Program-made: the position numbers and the translations under genes
The notes under the pieces: generated by a model
What the model was told of the DNA's origin: nothing
The model's database searches: none
What the model saw: the letters and a program-made list of their open reading frames with translations, nothing else
Origin: Devosia sp.
GTDB lineage: Bacteria; Pseudomonadota; Alphaproteobacteria; Rhizobiales; Devosiaceae
Direction: 5' to 3'
NCBI RefSeq assembly: GCF_017744655.1
Contig: NZ_JAGIAW010000001.1
Coordinates: 992,001 to 1,056,000 of the forward strand
Length of the DNA stretch: 64,000 nt
Part shown: piece after piece, positions 54,831-64,000 of the stretch
How positions within the stretch are numbered: the first letter of the stretch is position 1
Layout: every line of letters begins with the position of its first letter

Positions 54831-55178
54831 ATGACACCACTTGAATGCGTCGAACTGCAGCTTGCAGCCTATAACGAGAGAAATCTCGAGCGTTTTCTGA
54901 CGGCCTTTTCCGAGACCGTCCGCTGCTATCGCCTGCCTGACATGGCCCTGACTATCGATGGAAGGGCGGCCATGGGCGAGTTCTATGCCGCGAACCGCTT
55001 CGTGCATGAAGGTCTGCACGCCAAGCTGCTGAATCGCATGGTGGTCGGCAACAAGGTCATCGACCACGAGCTGATCGATGGCCTCGGACCGGAGCCTATG
55101 GAGACATCGGTGATTTTCGTTATCGAAGACGGCCTTATCGTCCAAGTGTTCTTCATGCCGGCAAAAACGGCCAGTTGA
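54831..55178 (+). CDS. NTF2-like / steroid delta-isomerase-like protein
   Basis: TPLECVELQLAAYNERNLERFLTAFSETVRCYRLPD. Confidence 0.75.
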   Translation: MTPLECVELQLAAYNERNLERFLTAFSETVRCYRLPDMALTIDGRAAMGEFYAANRFVHEGLHAKLLNRMVVGNKVIDHELIDGLGPEPMETSVIFVIEDGLIVQVFFMPAKTAS

Positions 55179-55317
55179 CGCGGGCGCGGTTCGGCCGCTG
55201 CTGATTTGAAGGGTCTTTCGTCGAAGCCGGGCGCACCCTGGGGAGACATGCGTTAGGCTTTGACTGACTTCAACACTTCATATAGATGCAACGCCAACCC
55301 GGCCGACGGGGACCCTT

Positions 55318-55403
55318 GCGGGTGTGGCGGAATTGGTAGACGCACTGGATTTAGGTTCCAGCGCCGCAAGGCGTGGAGGTTCGAGTCCTCTCACCCGCAC
55401 CAT
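55318..55403 (+). tRNA. tRNA-Leu (TAG)
   Basis: GCGGGTGTGGCGGAATTGGTAGACGCACTGGATTTAGGTTCCAGC...CACCCGCACCA. Confidence 0.95.
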
Positions 55404-55448
55404 AGCGGCCTCGGCCGAACGAGATGAACCAATACGGGATAAACCCCA

Positions 55449-56828
55449 ATGCAGGTAACTGAGACCCTTAACGAAGGCCTGAAGCGCAAGCTCAGCGTCA
55501 CCATTCCGGCAGCGGACCTCAATACGCGCCTTGACGCCAAGCTTGAAGAACTCAAGGGTCAGGCCAGTATCAAGGGCTTCCGTCCGGGCAAGGTTCCGAC
55601 CGCTCACCTCAAGAAGGTCTATGGCCGCTCGGCCATGTCCGAAGTGATGACCGACGCGATCAACTCGACCGTGTCCGATACGCTGGATGGCCGCAAGGAA
55701 CGCGCCGCCGCCCAGCCCAAGGTCGATCTGCCGCAGGACCAGGCCATCATCAACGACGTGCTCGACGGCAAGGCCGACCTCGCATTCGAAGTCGAATACG
55801 AAGTTCTGCCGCCGGTCTCGCTGATGGACCTCAAGGGCCTGAAGCTGAACAAGCCGGTCGTGGCAATCACCGAAGAAGAAATCGACGCTGAAGTGAATCG
55901 CGTGTTCGCCCAGAACCGTGGCTTCACCGACAAGGGCGATGGCGCCGTTGTCGAGCAGGGCGACCGTCTGGGTCTCTCGTTCGTCGGCAAGATCGATGGC
56001 GTTGCCTTTCCGGGTGGCACTTCCGATCACGCTCACCTGACCGTTGGTTCCGGCGAATTCATCCCTGGCTTCGAAGAACAGCTCGTCGGCCAGAAGAAGG
56101 ACGAGACCCGCACGATCAAGGTCACCTTCCCCGCCGACTACGGCAATGCCGAACTCGCCGGCAAGGAAGCCACCTTCGACGTCACCATCCTGCATGTCGA
56201 CGGCCCGAATGCCGGCGAACTCGATGACGATTTCGCCAAGCGCCTCGGCCTCGAAGACGTCGCCGCCCTGCGCAAGACCGTCAGCGAGCAGATGGAAGCT
56301 GCGCTCGAATCCATGAGCAAGCAGCACGTCAAGCGCCAGATCCTCGACGCGCTCGACGAAGGCCACAAGTTCGACGTTCCGGCCCAGTTGGTCGAAGCCG
56401 AATTCGCCACCATCTGGCAGCGCGTCCAGCATGAAGTTGAAGGCCATGGCCGTTCCTTCGAAGACGAAGGTACGACCGAAGCCGAGGCCAAGGAACAGTA
56501 TCAGCGGATCGCCGAGCGCCGCGTGCGCCTGGGTCTCGTCGTTGCCGAAATCGGCAATCAGAACGAAGTCCAGGTGACCGACGACGAGCACCAGCAGGCC
56601 CTGCTTGCTGAAATCCGCCGCTTCCCGGGCCAGGAACAGCAGGTTTACGACTACTATCGCAAGAACGCCCAGGCTCTCGCCAGCCTCCGCGCTCCGGTGT
56701 TCGAGAACAAGGTCGTCGACTACGTCGCCAGCCTTGCCGAACAGACCGAAAAGAAGATGTCGCGCGACGAGCTGGCCAAGCTCATCCAGGCCGACGAAAA
56801 CGAAGTGCCGGAAGAGCACCACCACTAA
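55449..56828 (+). CDS. tig: Trigger factor
   Basis: MQVTETLNEGLKRKLSVTIPAADLNTRLDAKLEEL; FRPGKVP. Confidence 0.97.
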   Translation: MQVTETLNEGLKRKLSVTIPAADLNTRLDAKLEELKGQASIKGFRPGKVPTAHLKKVYGRSAMSEVMTDAINSTVSDTLDGRKERAAAQPKVDLPQDQAIINDVLDGKADLAFEVEYEVLPPVSLMDLKGLKLNKPVVAITEEEIDAEVNRVFAQNRGFTDKGDGAVVEQGDRLGLSFVGKIDGVAFPGGTSDHAHLTVGSGEFIPGFEEQLVGQKKDETRTIKVTFPADYGNAELAGKEATFDVTILHVDGPNAGELDDDFAKRLGLEDVAALRKTVSEQMEAALESMSKQHVKRQILDALDEGHKFDVPAQLVEAEFATIWQRVQHEVEGHGRSFEDEGTTEAEAKEQYQRIAERRVRLGLVVAEIGNQNEVQVTDDEHQQALLAEIRRFPGQEQQVYDYYRKNAQALASLRAPVFENKVVDYVASLAEQTEKKMSRDELAKLIQADENEVPEEHHH

Positions 56829-56856
56829 GTGGTGTGACCCGACTCATGGTTTAGTG

Positions 56857-56885
56857 GGGCCGCCTTCGGGCGGCCCTTTCTTTTT
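56857..56885 (+). terminator. Intrinsic terminator of tig
   Basis: GGGCCGCC-TTCG-GGCGGCCC-TTTCTTTTT. Confidence 0.9.
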
Positions 56886-56950
56886 GGCCAGTTCGAAGGT
56901 GCCGGACGGTTAACCTGTTATTGCATCACGACGAATAGACTCTCCACGGG

Positions 56951-58180
56951 ATGCAGGACATATTTGGAACCTCGACGATGGTGCATGGCCAGCTTTTCTT
57001 TGCACTCATCAATCCGATCATCGCATTGCTGTTCTCGCTCGGTTTTGGCCTGATCTGGCTGCGCTGGCGTTCTTACAAGCACCTGGTGGTGCTTTCCCTG
57101 GCATTCCTCTGTCTCGGCCTTGGTTTCATCTTCTATGATTTCAAGATTCTGGTCTGGCCCGCCGAGATCAATGTCGGCGCAAACATTCTCTATGTCGCAA
57201 CGATAACACTGGCCTGTGCCAGCACCTTTTTGCGCAAGAACCTGCCGCCGCCTGTCCTGATCTATCTCGCCATCACAGCTTCAGGTGCCCTGCCCTTCAT
57301 ATGGTACCTGCTCGTCGAGCCCTCGACGCTGGCGCGCATTCTCATCACATCGGCCATTTTTGCTGGCGTGACCATCGTCACTTTCGTCGGCCTTGTTCGA
57401 CAGCCCGAGAGGACGCTCGCCGACAACCTTTTTGCTGCGGCGGTCGGCCTGGCGTTTTTCGTCGCCGTCTTCAGGCCAGCCCTCGTCCTGACAGGCGTCC
57501 TCCACATTGAAAGCTCGGAGGGCTTCACGGCGTCGGATTATTGGACGTCCATCAGGGCTTTCACGCCGCTGATGTCTTTCATCGTCGCGGCATTGTACTC
57601 CGTAGCGATCGGCCTCGATGTCGTCAGCCACCTCAAGGGCCAGGCAGACCGGGACTATCTGACAGGCCTCCTCAACCGGCGCGGTTTCGAGACGGCCGGA
57701 GACGAGGCCGTGGCTCGCGATTTCGCCAATTCACGCCAGCCCGCCATGTTGGTGGCCGATATCGACGACTTCAAGAAGGTCAACGACACGTTTGGGCACA
57801 AGGTTGGTGACGCGGTTATCGTGGCCGTGGCGCGCACATTGGCACGGCATGGCGACGCCGTTCTCGCCGCACGCACCGGCGGCGAGGAATTCGCCCTTTA
57901 CTACAATGACATCGATCGGGCGGAGCTGCAGGGCATTGCCCGCAAGATCCGGTCAGCGCTGGCTCAGATGACCATTGCTGGCCTGCCCAACAATTATCCG
58001 GTTACCCTCAGCGTCGGGCTGCACCTCAGCTATAGCCAGGAGAGCCTGGCCGACATGATGACACTGGCCGACCAGGCGCTTTACCGAGCCAAGAGCGGGG
58101 GCAAGGACCAGGCGGTGATGACGCCCGTTCGCCTGCACCTCGCATCCGGCAGCCGATTGCAGAGCGGGGATCGGCCCTAG
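56951..58180 (+). CDS. Membrane GGDEF diguanylate cyclase
   Basis: About 6 TM N-terminus; ADIDDFKKVNDTFGHKVGDAVI; ARTGGEEFALYY. Confidence 0.9.
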   Translation: MQDIFGTSTMVHGQLFFALINPIIALLFSLGFGLIWLRWRSYKHLVVLSLAFLCLGLGFIFYDFKILVWPAEINVGANILYVATITLACASTFLRKNLPPPVLIYLAITASGALPFIWYLLVEPSTLARILITSAIFAGVTIVTFVGLVRQPERTLADNLFAAAVGLAFFVAVFRPALVLTGVLHIESSEGFTASDYWTSIRAFTPLMSFIVAALYSVAIGLDVVSHLKGQADRDYLTGLLNRRGFETAGDEAVARDFANSRQPAMLVADIDDFKKVNDTFGHKVGDAVIVAVARTLARHGDAVLAARTGGEEFALYYNDIDRAELQGIARKIRSALAQMTIAGLPNNYPVTLSVGLHLSYSQESLADMMTLADQALYRAKSGGKDQAVMTPVRLHLASGSRLQSGDRP

Positions 58181-59694
58181 GGCGCTTCGGCCATCTCTGC
58201 GAAGAAAGCTTCCGGCCCTTCGACCTCGCGCAGGCGCTTACCGATGATCTGCAGGAAACGCGTACCGACGCCCCGCAGGAAGGCACGGTCGTGGGAGACG
58301 AGAAGACAGGTCGCGCCATGCTCGGCGATATCGAGTTCGAGCTGCTCCTGGCCCGGAATGTCGAGATGGTTGGTCGGCTCGTCGAGAAGGTAGAAATTCG
58401 GCCGCTGCAGGCGCAGCGCCAGGAGGGCGAGCCGTGCCCGCTGGCCAAGAGACAGCGTGCGGATGGGCCTGTCCTGCCGGTCGGGATCAAAGCCGGCACC
58501 AGCAAGCAAGGCGATGCTGCGACGGTCCCCCTCATCATAGGATGAAACGATGAAATCGAGCGGCGTCTTGTTGAGCGGTAGCCAATCGAGGGCCTGATCC
58601 AGATAGCCGGGGACGATCTGTGGGCTGAGACGCAATCCGTCGATAGCCTCGCCATTCAGTGCCGCAGCAACCTTGCGCATGAGCTGGGATTTGCCGGTGC
58701 CATTGCGACCGAGCAGGACAACCCGGTCACCTTGAAAGACATGCAGCTTGTCGATGGAAAAAAGCGGGCGTCCGTCGGGCGTCGCGACGGCCATGTTCTC
58801 GAATGCGAGCATGACGCGAGCCTCGGCGCCCGAATTGCCGAGCATGACCTTACCGGTCTTTTCGCGATGCACGGCGACGACCTGATTTTCGATCTTTTCG
58901 GCGCGCTCGCGAAGCTGCTTGGACTTTACCGTGAGCAGGTCGCTGCCGGAATTGATGCCGATATTGGTGAGTTTCGCCGCCTGTTTTCGTAATTGCGCGA
59001 CTTCCTTCAAATCGCGCTGGCGCTGCTGTTCGGCGGCCTGGTCCGCTTCTTCGAGGGCAGCGCGCGCGGCGCCGTATGCGAGCGGGAAGAAATGCGAGGT
59101 TTCGGGTCGCAGGAAGAGCGTACGATTGGTGGCGCTGTTCAGAAACTGCCGGTCGTGGCTGGCCATGACGACGATGGTCTGGCGGGGGAGCGCGGCCATC
59201 CAGTTTTCGAGCGCCAGGATGCGGCCGAGGTCGAGATGGTTGGTGGGTTCGTCAAGGAGCAGAAGATCGGGCTGCGTGACCCAGCCGCGAGCAATCAGTG
59301 CTAGACGTTGCCAGCCGCCGCTGAGTTGGCCAATGGGCTTCTGGACGAGATCGAGCGGGAAGCCGAGTTCGTCGAGCGCCACGTCGGCACGCCAGCCTTC
59401 GCTCTCGCGGTCGGAAGGCGAGAGAGCCTGTTCAACGAAATCGCGGAGCGGAATGGCCAGAGCACCCGCCGGTACATCCTGTGGGACATAACCGATAGTG
59501 AGGCCGCGTGAGCGGGAGATTTCGCCCTCGCTGAGTTCGGCTTCACCGATGAAAGCACGTAGGAGCGTAGATTTGCCGCGGCCATTGGCGGCGACGAGGC
59601 CGACGCGGTCGCCATCGGACAAAGACAGGGAAAGGTTGGAGAAGAGCACATGGCCCGAACGGAGGCCGGCATTGCGGAGGCTGAGATTTGCCAT
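58177..59694 (-). CDS. ABC-F family ATPase
   Basis: Two ABC domains, LVAANGRGKSTLLRAFIG and LLGRNGTGKSQLMRKVA; no TM. Confidence 0.92.
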   Translation of the reverse strand: MANLSLRNAGLRSGHVLFSNLSLSLSDGDRVGLVAANGRGKSTLLRAFIGEAELSEGEISRSRGLTIGYVPQDVPAGALAIPLRDFVEQALSPSDRESEGWRADVALDELGFPLDLVQKPIGQLSGGWQRLALIARGWVTQPDLLLLDEPTNHLDLGRILALENWMAALPRQTIVVMASHDRQFLNSATNRTLFLRPETSHFFPLAYGAARAALEEADQAAEQQRQRDLKEVAQLRKQAAKLTNIGINSGSDLLTVKSKQLRERAEKIENQVVAVHREKTGKVMLGNSGAEARVMLAFENMAVATPDGRPLFSIDKLHVFQGDRVVLLGRNGTGKSQLMRKVAAALNGEAIDGLRLSPQIVPGYLDQALDWLPLNKTPLDFIVSSYDEGDRRSIALLAGAGFDPDRQDRPIRTLSLGQRARLALLALRLQRPNFYLLDEPTNHLDIPGQEQLELDIAEHGATCLLVSHDRAFLRGVGTRFLQIIGKRLREVEGPEAFFAEMAEAP

Positions 59695-60026
59695 CGTATG
59701 GTCTTTCTGGGATGGCGCTGCGTTGTGGGGCGCGCCTAGTCCATCAATGTGCACTCTGACAGGAGTCAGAGTGCCGTGACGGGCAAACCAGTGGATCAAA
59801 GACCGAAAGTGTCGTCCGAACCGTTCTGGTCAGCCCTGCAGCTTGAGCCACAGGGCATGAACGGGGCCATGCTGGCGATGATGAGTGAAATATACCATGC
59901 ATCCCTCCCCGCTTCGTGTTGGATGACGAAACAGACCTAATTCAGCGGGCGCATGAAATCAAGCGTCAGGCGAGATAGAAAACAAGGCTCGCAAGCAGGG
60001 TCGCCCCAAAACGCGGGACGTGGAGC

Positions 60027-60254
60027 TGGGCCAGCCGGTACGCAATACTCAAAAATCCGGCTCTTGGCTCAACGCCAGCAGATGAACCGAAATGGGGCAC
60101 TAAATACGCAATACTGGGCCCATTTCGGGTTCGCATACGGCAACTCCATACAAAAACCGTATGCCCGAACGCTAACAGCGTGCGCTTAAGAAAGTGCTTT
60201 CAAGAAGCAAACGAGGGGTAAACGCACCGCCTCAAGTTGAAACGAGGCTTTACC
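60027..60254. ncRNA. Structured non-coding segment: consecutive hairpins, two with TACGCAATACT loops
   Basis: AGCCGG/CCGGCT; CCGAAATGGG/CCCATTTCGG; GTTCG-CATACGG/CCGTATG-cc-CGAAC; GGTAAA-GCCTC/GAGGC-TTTACC. Confidence 0.35.
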
Positions 60255-60264
60255 GATTGCGCGC

Positions 60265-60591
60265 TCAGCCGGCCGGGCGGAGAGCTTTCTGGCCACGGAT
60301 TCGATCGGCGCAGAAATCGAAGTCTATGAGATAGACCCATCCATCCTGCGTCGCGCGCACCTGGATGCGTTTTTCATTGGCAACGTTGAGCGAGATATTG
60401 GTGTAGCCGCGACGGGCGATTGCTTCGCGGATCTGATGGTCCGTCAGGCAAATCGGAAGCTGGGGGTAGAAATCGCGCGGCTCATCACCGAAATGAAAGC
60501 CAAAGCTGACCTGCGCCGAAGCCGGCACGGGAACCAGCGCCAATGCCGCCAGCATGACGCCCGCAAAAATCCTGTTGACCATGACTGCCAT
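60265..60591 (-). CDS. Secreted small hypothetical protein
   Basis: Signal peptide IFAGVMLAALALVPVPASAQ; LTDHQIREAIARRGYTNISL...QVRATQDGWVYLIDFDFC. Confidence 0.7.
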   Translation of the reverse strand: MAVMVNRIFAGVMLAALALVPVPASAQVSFGFHFGDEPRDFYPQLPICLTDHQIREAIARRGYTNISLNVANEKRIQVRATQDGWVYLIDFDFCADRIRGQKALRPAG

Positions 60592-60775
60592 CCTCTTCGA
60601 TCGAGCTTGCCCACCAAACGCTCATAGTGGGCTTTTGCTCCTGAACCCAGGATGAACCCCCGTCCGTTTCGCCCGGTTTCGGGGGAAAAACCAAGGCAAA
60701 CCGCGCCTCAGCGCCGGTGTGCGATATGCTAGAACATCTAGTGAACTGATTCGCAGAATTATCGGACTCGATCGC

Positions 60776-62800
60776 ATGCAAGCAGACGATCTCTTTGGCG
60801 GCGGGGCAGAAGGCCAGCCCCAGGAACCCAAGCCAGCCAAGGAAAAGCCAGTCGCCAAGGCCCCTGCGCCTTCGACCTCCGAAAGCTATGGTGCGTCCGA
60901 TATCGAAGTGCTCGAAGGGCTTGAGCCGGTTCGGCGTCGCCCGGGCATGTATATCGGCGGTACGGATTCCAATGCCTATCATCACCTCTTTGCCGAGGTG
61001 ATCGACAATTCGATGGACGAGGCCATTGCCGGCCACGCCACGCGCATTGAAGTGCATCTGGGGGCCGATGGCTACCTGACCATTACCGACAATGGCCGCG
61101 GCATTCCGGTCGAGAAGCATCCGAAATTTCCCGGGCGGTCGACGCTCGAAATCGTCCACACGATCCTTCACGCCGGTGGCAAATTCGACTCCAAGGCCTA
61201 TGAGACGTCGGGCGGTTTGCACGGCGTCGGCGTCTCTGTGGTCAATGCGCTTTCGGACGACATGATCGTCGAGGTGGCGCGCGACCAGCAGTTGCATCGC
61301 ATCATTTTCTCGCGCGGCAAGGTTGTGCAGGACGTCGAAAATGTCGGCCGGGTGCAAAACCGGCGCGGGACTTCCACACGCTTCCATCCCGATCCGGAGA
61401 TCTTTGGGGCTACAGCGCATTTCTCGCCTGGTCGCATTTACCGCATGACGCGGGCCAAGGCCTATCTCTTTGGCGGTGTGGAACTGCGTTGGAGCTGCGA
61501 CGAGAGCCTTGCCAGTGACGAGGTTCCGGCCAAGGCGGTGTTCCACTACCCAGACGGTTTGAAGGATTTCATGACCGCGCGCATTGAGGGCGAGACGCGC
61601 ATTGTCGACGATATCTTTGCTGGCAAGACCGGGCGCCCCGGTAGCCATGGATCGGTGGAATGGGCTGTGGCCTGGACCCTCGAGGATGGCAGCGTTTCTT
61701 CCTATTGCAACACGGTACCGACGCCCGATGGCGGCACGCACGAGGCCGGCTTGCGGCTGGTGTTGCTGCGCGGGCTCAAGAACTATGCCGAGCTGACCAA
61801 GAACAAGGCGGCGGCGAACCTGACGGCAGAAGACGTGCTTGGGCATTGCAATGCTATGCTGTCCGTCTTCGTGCGCGAGCCGGAATTCGTCGGCCAGACC
61901 AAGGACAAACTGGCTTCGGGTGAAGCGACGCGCATCGTCGAAAACGCGTTGCGCGATGCTTTTGACCACTGGCTCGGTTCTTCGCCGCAGCAGGCGGGCA
62001 AACTGCTTGATTGGGCCGTTGAACGCGCCGAAGAGCGCCTGCGTCGGCGCAAGGAAAAAGAAATCGACCGCGCCAGCGCGACGCGAAAGCTGCGTTTGCC
62101 GGGCAAACTGGCTGACTGCACGCAGAATGCGGCGCAGGGCGCGGAACTGTTCATCGTCGAGGGTGACTCGGCAGGTGGTTCGGCGAAGCAAGCACGCAAC
62201 CGCGCCAATCAGGCCGTGTTGCCGCTGCGTGGGAAAATCCTCAACGTGGCTGGCGCCAGCCGCGAGAAGATGGCCGCTAGCCAGCTGATCTCGGACCTGA
62301 TCCAGGCGCTCGGCTGCGGCACGCGGGACCGCTATACCGAGGATGATCTGCGTTACGACAAGATCATCGTCATGACCGACGCCGACGTGGACGGGGCGCA
62401 TATCGCCTCGCTGCTGATCACATTCTTCTTCCAGGAAATGCCGCGGCTGATCGAGAACGGGCACCTCTATCTCGCCCTGCCCCCGCTCTATCGCATCAGC
62501 CAGGGCGGCAAGACGCTCTATGCGCGCGATGACGCGCACAAGAATGAGCTGATGGCGACGGAATTTACCGGCAAGAGCAAGGCCGATATCACGCGCTTTA
62601 AGGGCCTCGGCGAGATGCCCTATGCGCATTTGCGCGAGACAACGATGTCGCCCAAGACGCGCACGCTGTTGCAGGTAAAGGTGCTGGATGATCATCAGGC
62701 GACCAAGACGACGGTCGATCGTTTGATGGGGACCAAGCCGGAAGCACGGTTTGAGTTTATCCAGGAGAATGCTGAGTTTGTAATGGATCTGGACGTTTAG
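60776..62800 (+). CDS. parE: DNA topoisomerase IV subunit B
   Basis: EVLEGLEPVRRRPGMYIGGTD; FIVEGDSAGGSAKQARNRANQAVLPLRGKILN. Confidence 0.95.
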   Translation: MQADDLFGGGAEGQPQEPKPAKEKPVAKAPAPSTSESYGASDIEVLEGLEPVRRRPGMYIGGTDSNAYHHLFAEVIDNSMDEAIAGHATRIEVHLGADGYLTITDNGRGIPVEKHPKFPGRSTLEIVHTILHAGGKFDSKAYETSGGLHGVGVSVVNALSDDMIVEVARDQQLHRIIFSRGKVVQDVENVGRVQNRRGTSTRFHPDPEIFGATAHFSPGRIYRMTRAKAYLFGGVELRWSCDESLASDEVPAKAVFHYPDGLKDFMTARIEGETRIVDDIFAGKTGRPGSHGSVEWAVAWTLEDGSVSSYCNTVPTPDGGTHEAGLRLVLLRGLKNYAELTKNKAAANLTAEDVLGHCNAMLSVFVREPEFVGQTKDKLASGEATRIVENALRDAFDHWLGSSPQQAGKLLDWAVERAEERLRRRKEKEIDRASATRKLRLPGKLADCTQNAAQGAELFIVEGDSAGGSAKQARNRANQAVLPLRGKILNVAGASREKMAASQLISDLIQALGCGTRDRYTEDDLRYDKIIVMTDADVDGAHIASLLITFFFQEMPRLIENGHLYLALPPLYRISQGGKTLYARDDAHKNELMATEFTGKSKADITRFKGLGEMPYAHLRETTMSPKTRTLLQVKVLDDHQATKTTVDRLMGTKPEARFEFIQENAEFVMDLDV

Positions 62801-62824
62801 GCGTCCTTTTCCTCCCGGTCTCGA

Positions 62825-62897
62825 TGTCATCCCCGCGAAAGCGGGGATTTCTGTTTTTGGAGCCGAAACAGGGATTCCCGCTTTCGCGGGAATGACG
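62825..62897. repeat. REP-like inverted repeat
   Basis: TGTCATCCCCGCGAAAGCGGGGATTTCTGTTT opposed to AAACAGGGATTCCCGCTTTCGCGGGAATGAC. Confidence 0.8.
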
Positions 62898-62921
62898 TCG
62901 TGGAGGTGGGGAGATGGGAAC

Positions 62922-63758
62922 CTAGCGGTTCAGAATTCGCCCAGCCAGCACATCGATCTGCATGCCATCGAAGGCCGGGGTGACGTTGGCCGGTGTGTTG
63001 GCATCCGTCTGCGCATAGTCGAGGTCGATGTGCATGTCTGTCAGCACGGCTTGGCGAGGGGCGTAACGCTCTATCAGGTCTAGCGTTTCCGGCAGGCTTA
63101 GGTGGCTCGGATGCGGGGTTTGGCGGAGCGCGTCGATGACCCAGAGGTCGAGATCGGCGAGGAAGGGTTCGGCGGTTTCAGGGAAGCCGGAGAGGTCGCA
63201 GCAATAGGCAGTGCGGGCGATCTTGAACCCGAGGGAGTCGATGTCGCCGTGGTTCTGCAGGAAGGACTGGACTTCCAGCGTGCCGCCGGGGCCGTTTATC
63301 GTAAGTAGCTGGCCGGGCTGGATAATGTGGGCGTTCAGGATCGGCGGATAGGCGCTGCCGGGTGGGGTCGAGAAGCAGTAGCCGAAAGCCTCGTTGAGGC
63401 GGTGGCCGCATTCCTTGGTGAAGTAGACGTCGACGCGGCGGCGGTTGTGCAGGGCTAAAACCCTAAGGTCATCAATGCCGTGGGTGTGGTCGGCGTGCTC
63501 ATGGGTGTAGAGCACGGCGTCGACGCGGTCGACCTTGGCGTCGAGAAGCTGTTCGCGGAGGTCGACGCCGGTGTCGATCAGGACGCGCGTGGGTTCGGCC
63601 TCGCCATTGCGAAAACCTTCGATGAGAAGGGCGCAGCGGCGGCGGCGGTTTCGGGGATTGTGCGGATCGCAGATTCCCCAATCATTGCCGATGCGCGGTA
63701 CGCCGCCGGACGAACCGCAGCCTAAAATGGTCGCGATGATCCGGTCGGGCTTAACCAC
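62922..63758 (-). CDS. MBL-fold metallohydrolase (PhnP-like), GTG start
   Basis: TILGCGSSGGVPRIGNDWG; YTHEHADHTHGIDDLR. Confidence 0.88.
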   Translation of the reverse strand: MVKPDRIIATILGCGSSGGVPRIGNDWGICDPHNPRNRRRRCALLIEGFRNGEAEPTRVLIDTGVDLREQLLDAKVDRVDAVLYTHEHADHTHGIDDLRVLALHNRRRVDVYFTKECGHRLNEAFGYCFSTPPGSAYPPILNAHIIQPGQLLTINGPGGTLEVQSFLQNHGDIDSLGFKIARTAYCCDLSGFPETAEPFLADLDLWVIDALRQTPHPSHLSLPETLDLIERYAPRQAVLTDMHIDLDYAQTDANTPANVTPAFDGMQIDVLAGRILNR

Positions 63759-63759
63759 T

Positions 63760-64000
63760 TCAAATCACACCGGATTTCGAGAACAGGCGGCCGAAGTTGG
63801 TGGTGGTCTCAGCGCCAAGCTGTTCGAGGGAAATACCGCGCAGTTCCGCGACTTTTTCGGCGGTGTGGCGGACGAAACTGGGTTCGTTCGATTGGCCGCG
63901 GTGCGGGATCGGGGCCAAGTAGGGCGCGTCGGTCTCTACGATGTAGCGATCGGCCGGGACGAACTTTGCAACCTCTTGGATTTCCTGGGCATTTTTGAAG
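63760..64000 (-). CDS. tatD: TatD family hydrolase, C-terminal part (runs off window)
   Basis: Hand translation ...FKNAQEIQEVAKFVPADRYIVETDAPYLAPIPHRGQSNEPSFVRHTAEKVAELRG... Confidence 0.9.
   Translation of the reverse strand, partial: FKNAQEIQEVAKFVPADRYIVETDAPYLAPIPHRGQSNEPSFVRHTAEKVAELRGISLEQLGAETTTNFGRLFSKSGVI

Noticed and set aside
59953-60189. 78-aa + strand ORF in the ABC-F upstream region
   Set aside because: No RBS or family similarity, and repeat-driven composition; other frames give partial protein-like stretches but with stops
60485-62830. 781-aa - strand ORF antisense to parE
   Set aside because: Shadow ORF; ParE is certain on the + strand

Overview
The window is a gene-dense, GC-rich alphaproteobacterial chromosome segment. 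Gene content and order suggest Hyphomicrobiales, probably Devosia or a relative; this is inferred from content, with no database search. Most of it is a conserved housekeeping block: tsf-rpsB, dnaE, lolD-lolC-proS, rnj, birA, the complete nuoA-N operon, two tRNAs (Asp, Val), HU, lon, clpX, clpP, nnr, glnA-glnB, tRNA-Leu-tig, an ABC-F ATPase, parE, an MBL hydrolase and a partial tatD. Accessory genes lie between these: three OmpA/Omp25-like porins, a Tat-type msrA, two TetA-like MFS pumps with a divergent TetR, arginase, a P450, two GGDEF proteins, and a divergent PAS-XRE / PAS-PAS-MCP pair. No CRISPR, IS element or prophage was seen. The observations most worth a second look are: (1) an unannotated 32-aa membrane-peptide ORF upstream of dnaE whose promoter spacer holds a LexA-like box; (2) a perfect FNR/FixK box between two divergent PAS-domain genes; (3) three TetR-type palindromes spaced exactly 19 bp apart; (4) a strongly structured, terminator-ended sRNA candidate upstream of mmcQ/yjbR; (5) a structured non-coding segment with the same 11-nt sequence in two consecutive hairpin loops; (6) an ATG-less methyltransferase remnant abutting the glnA terminator; and (7) an NtrC-like dyad upstream of a TTG-started glnB.
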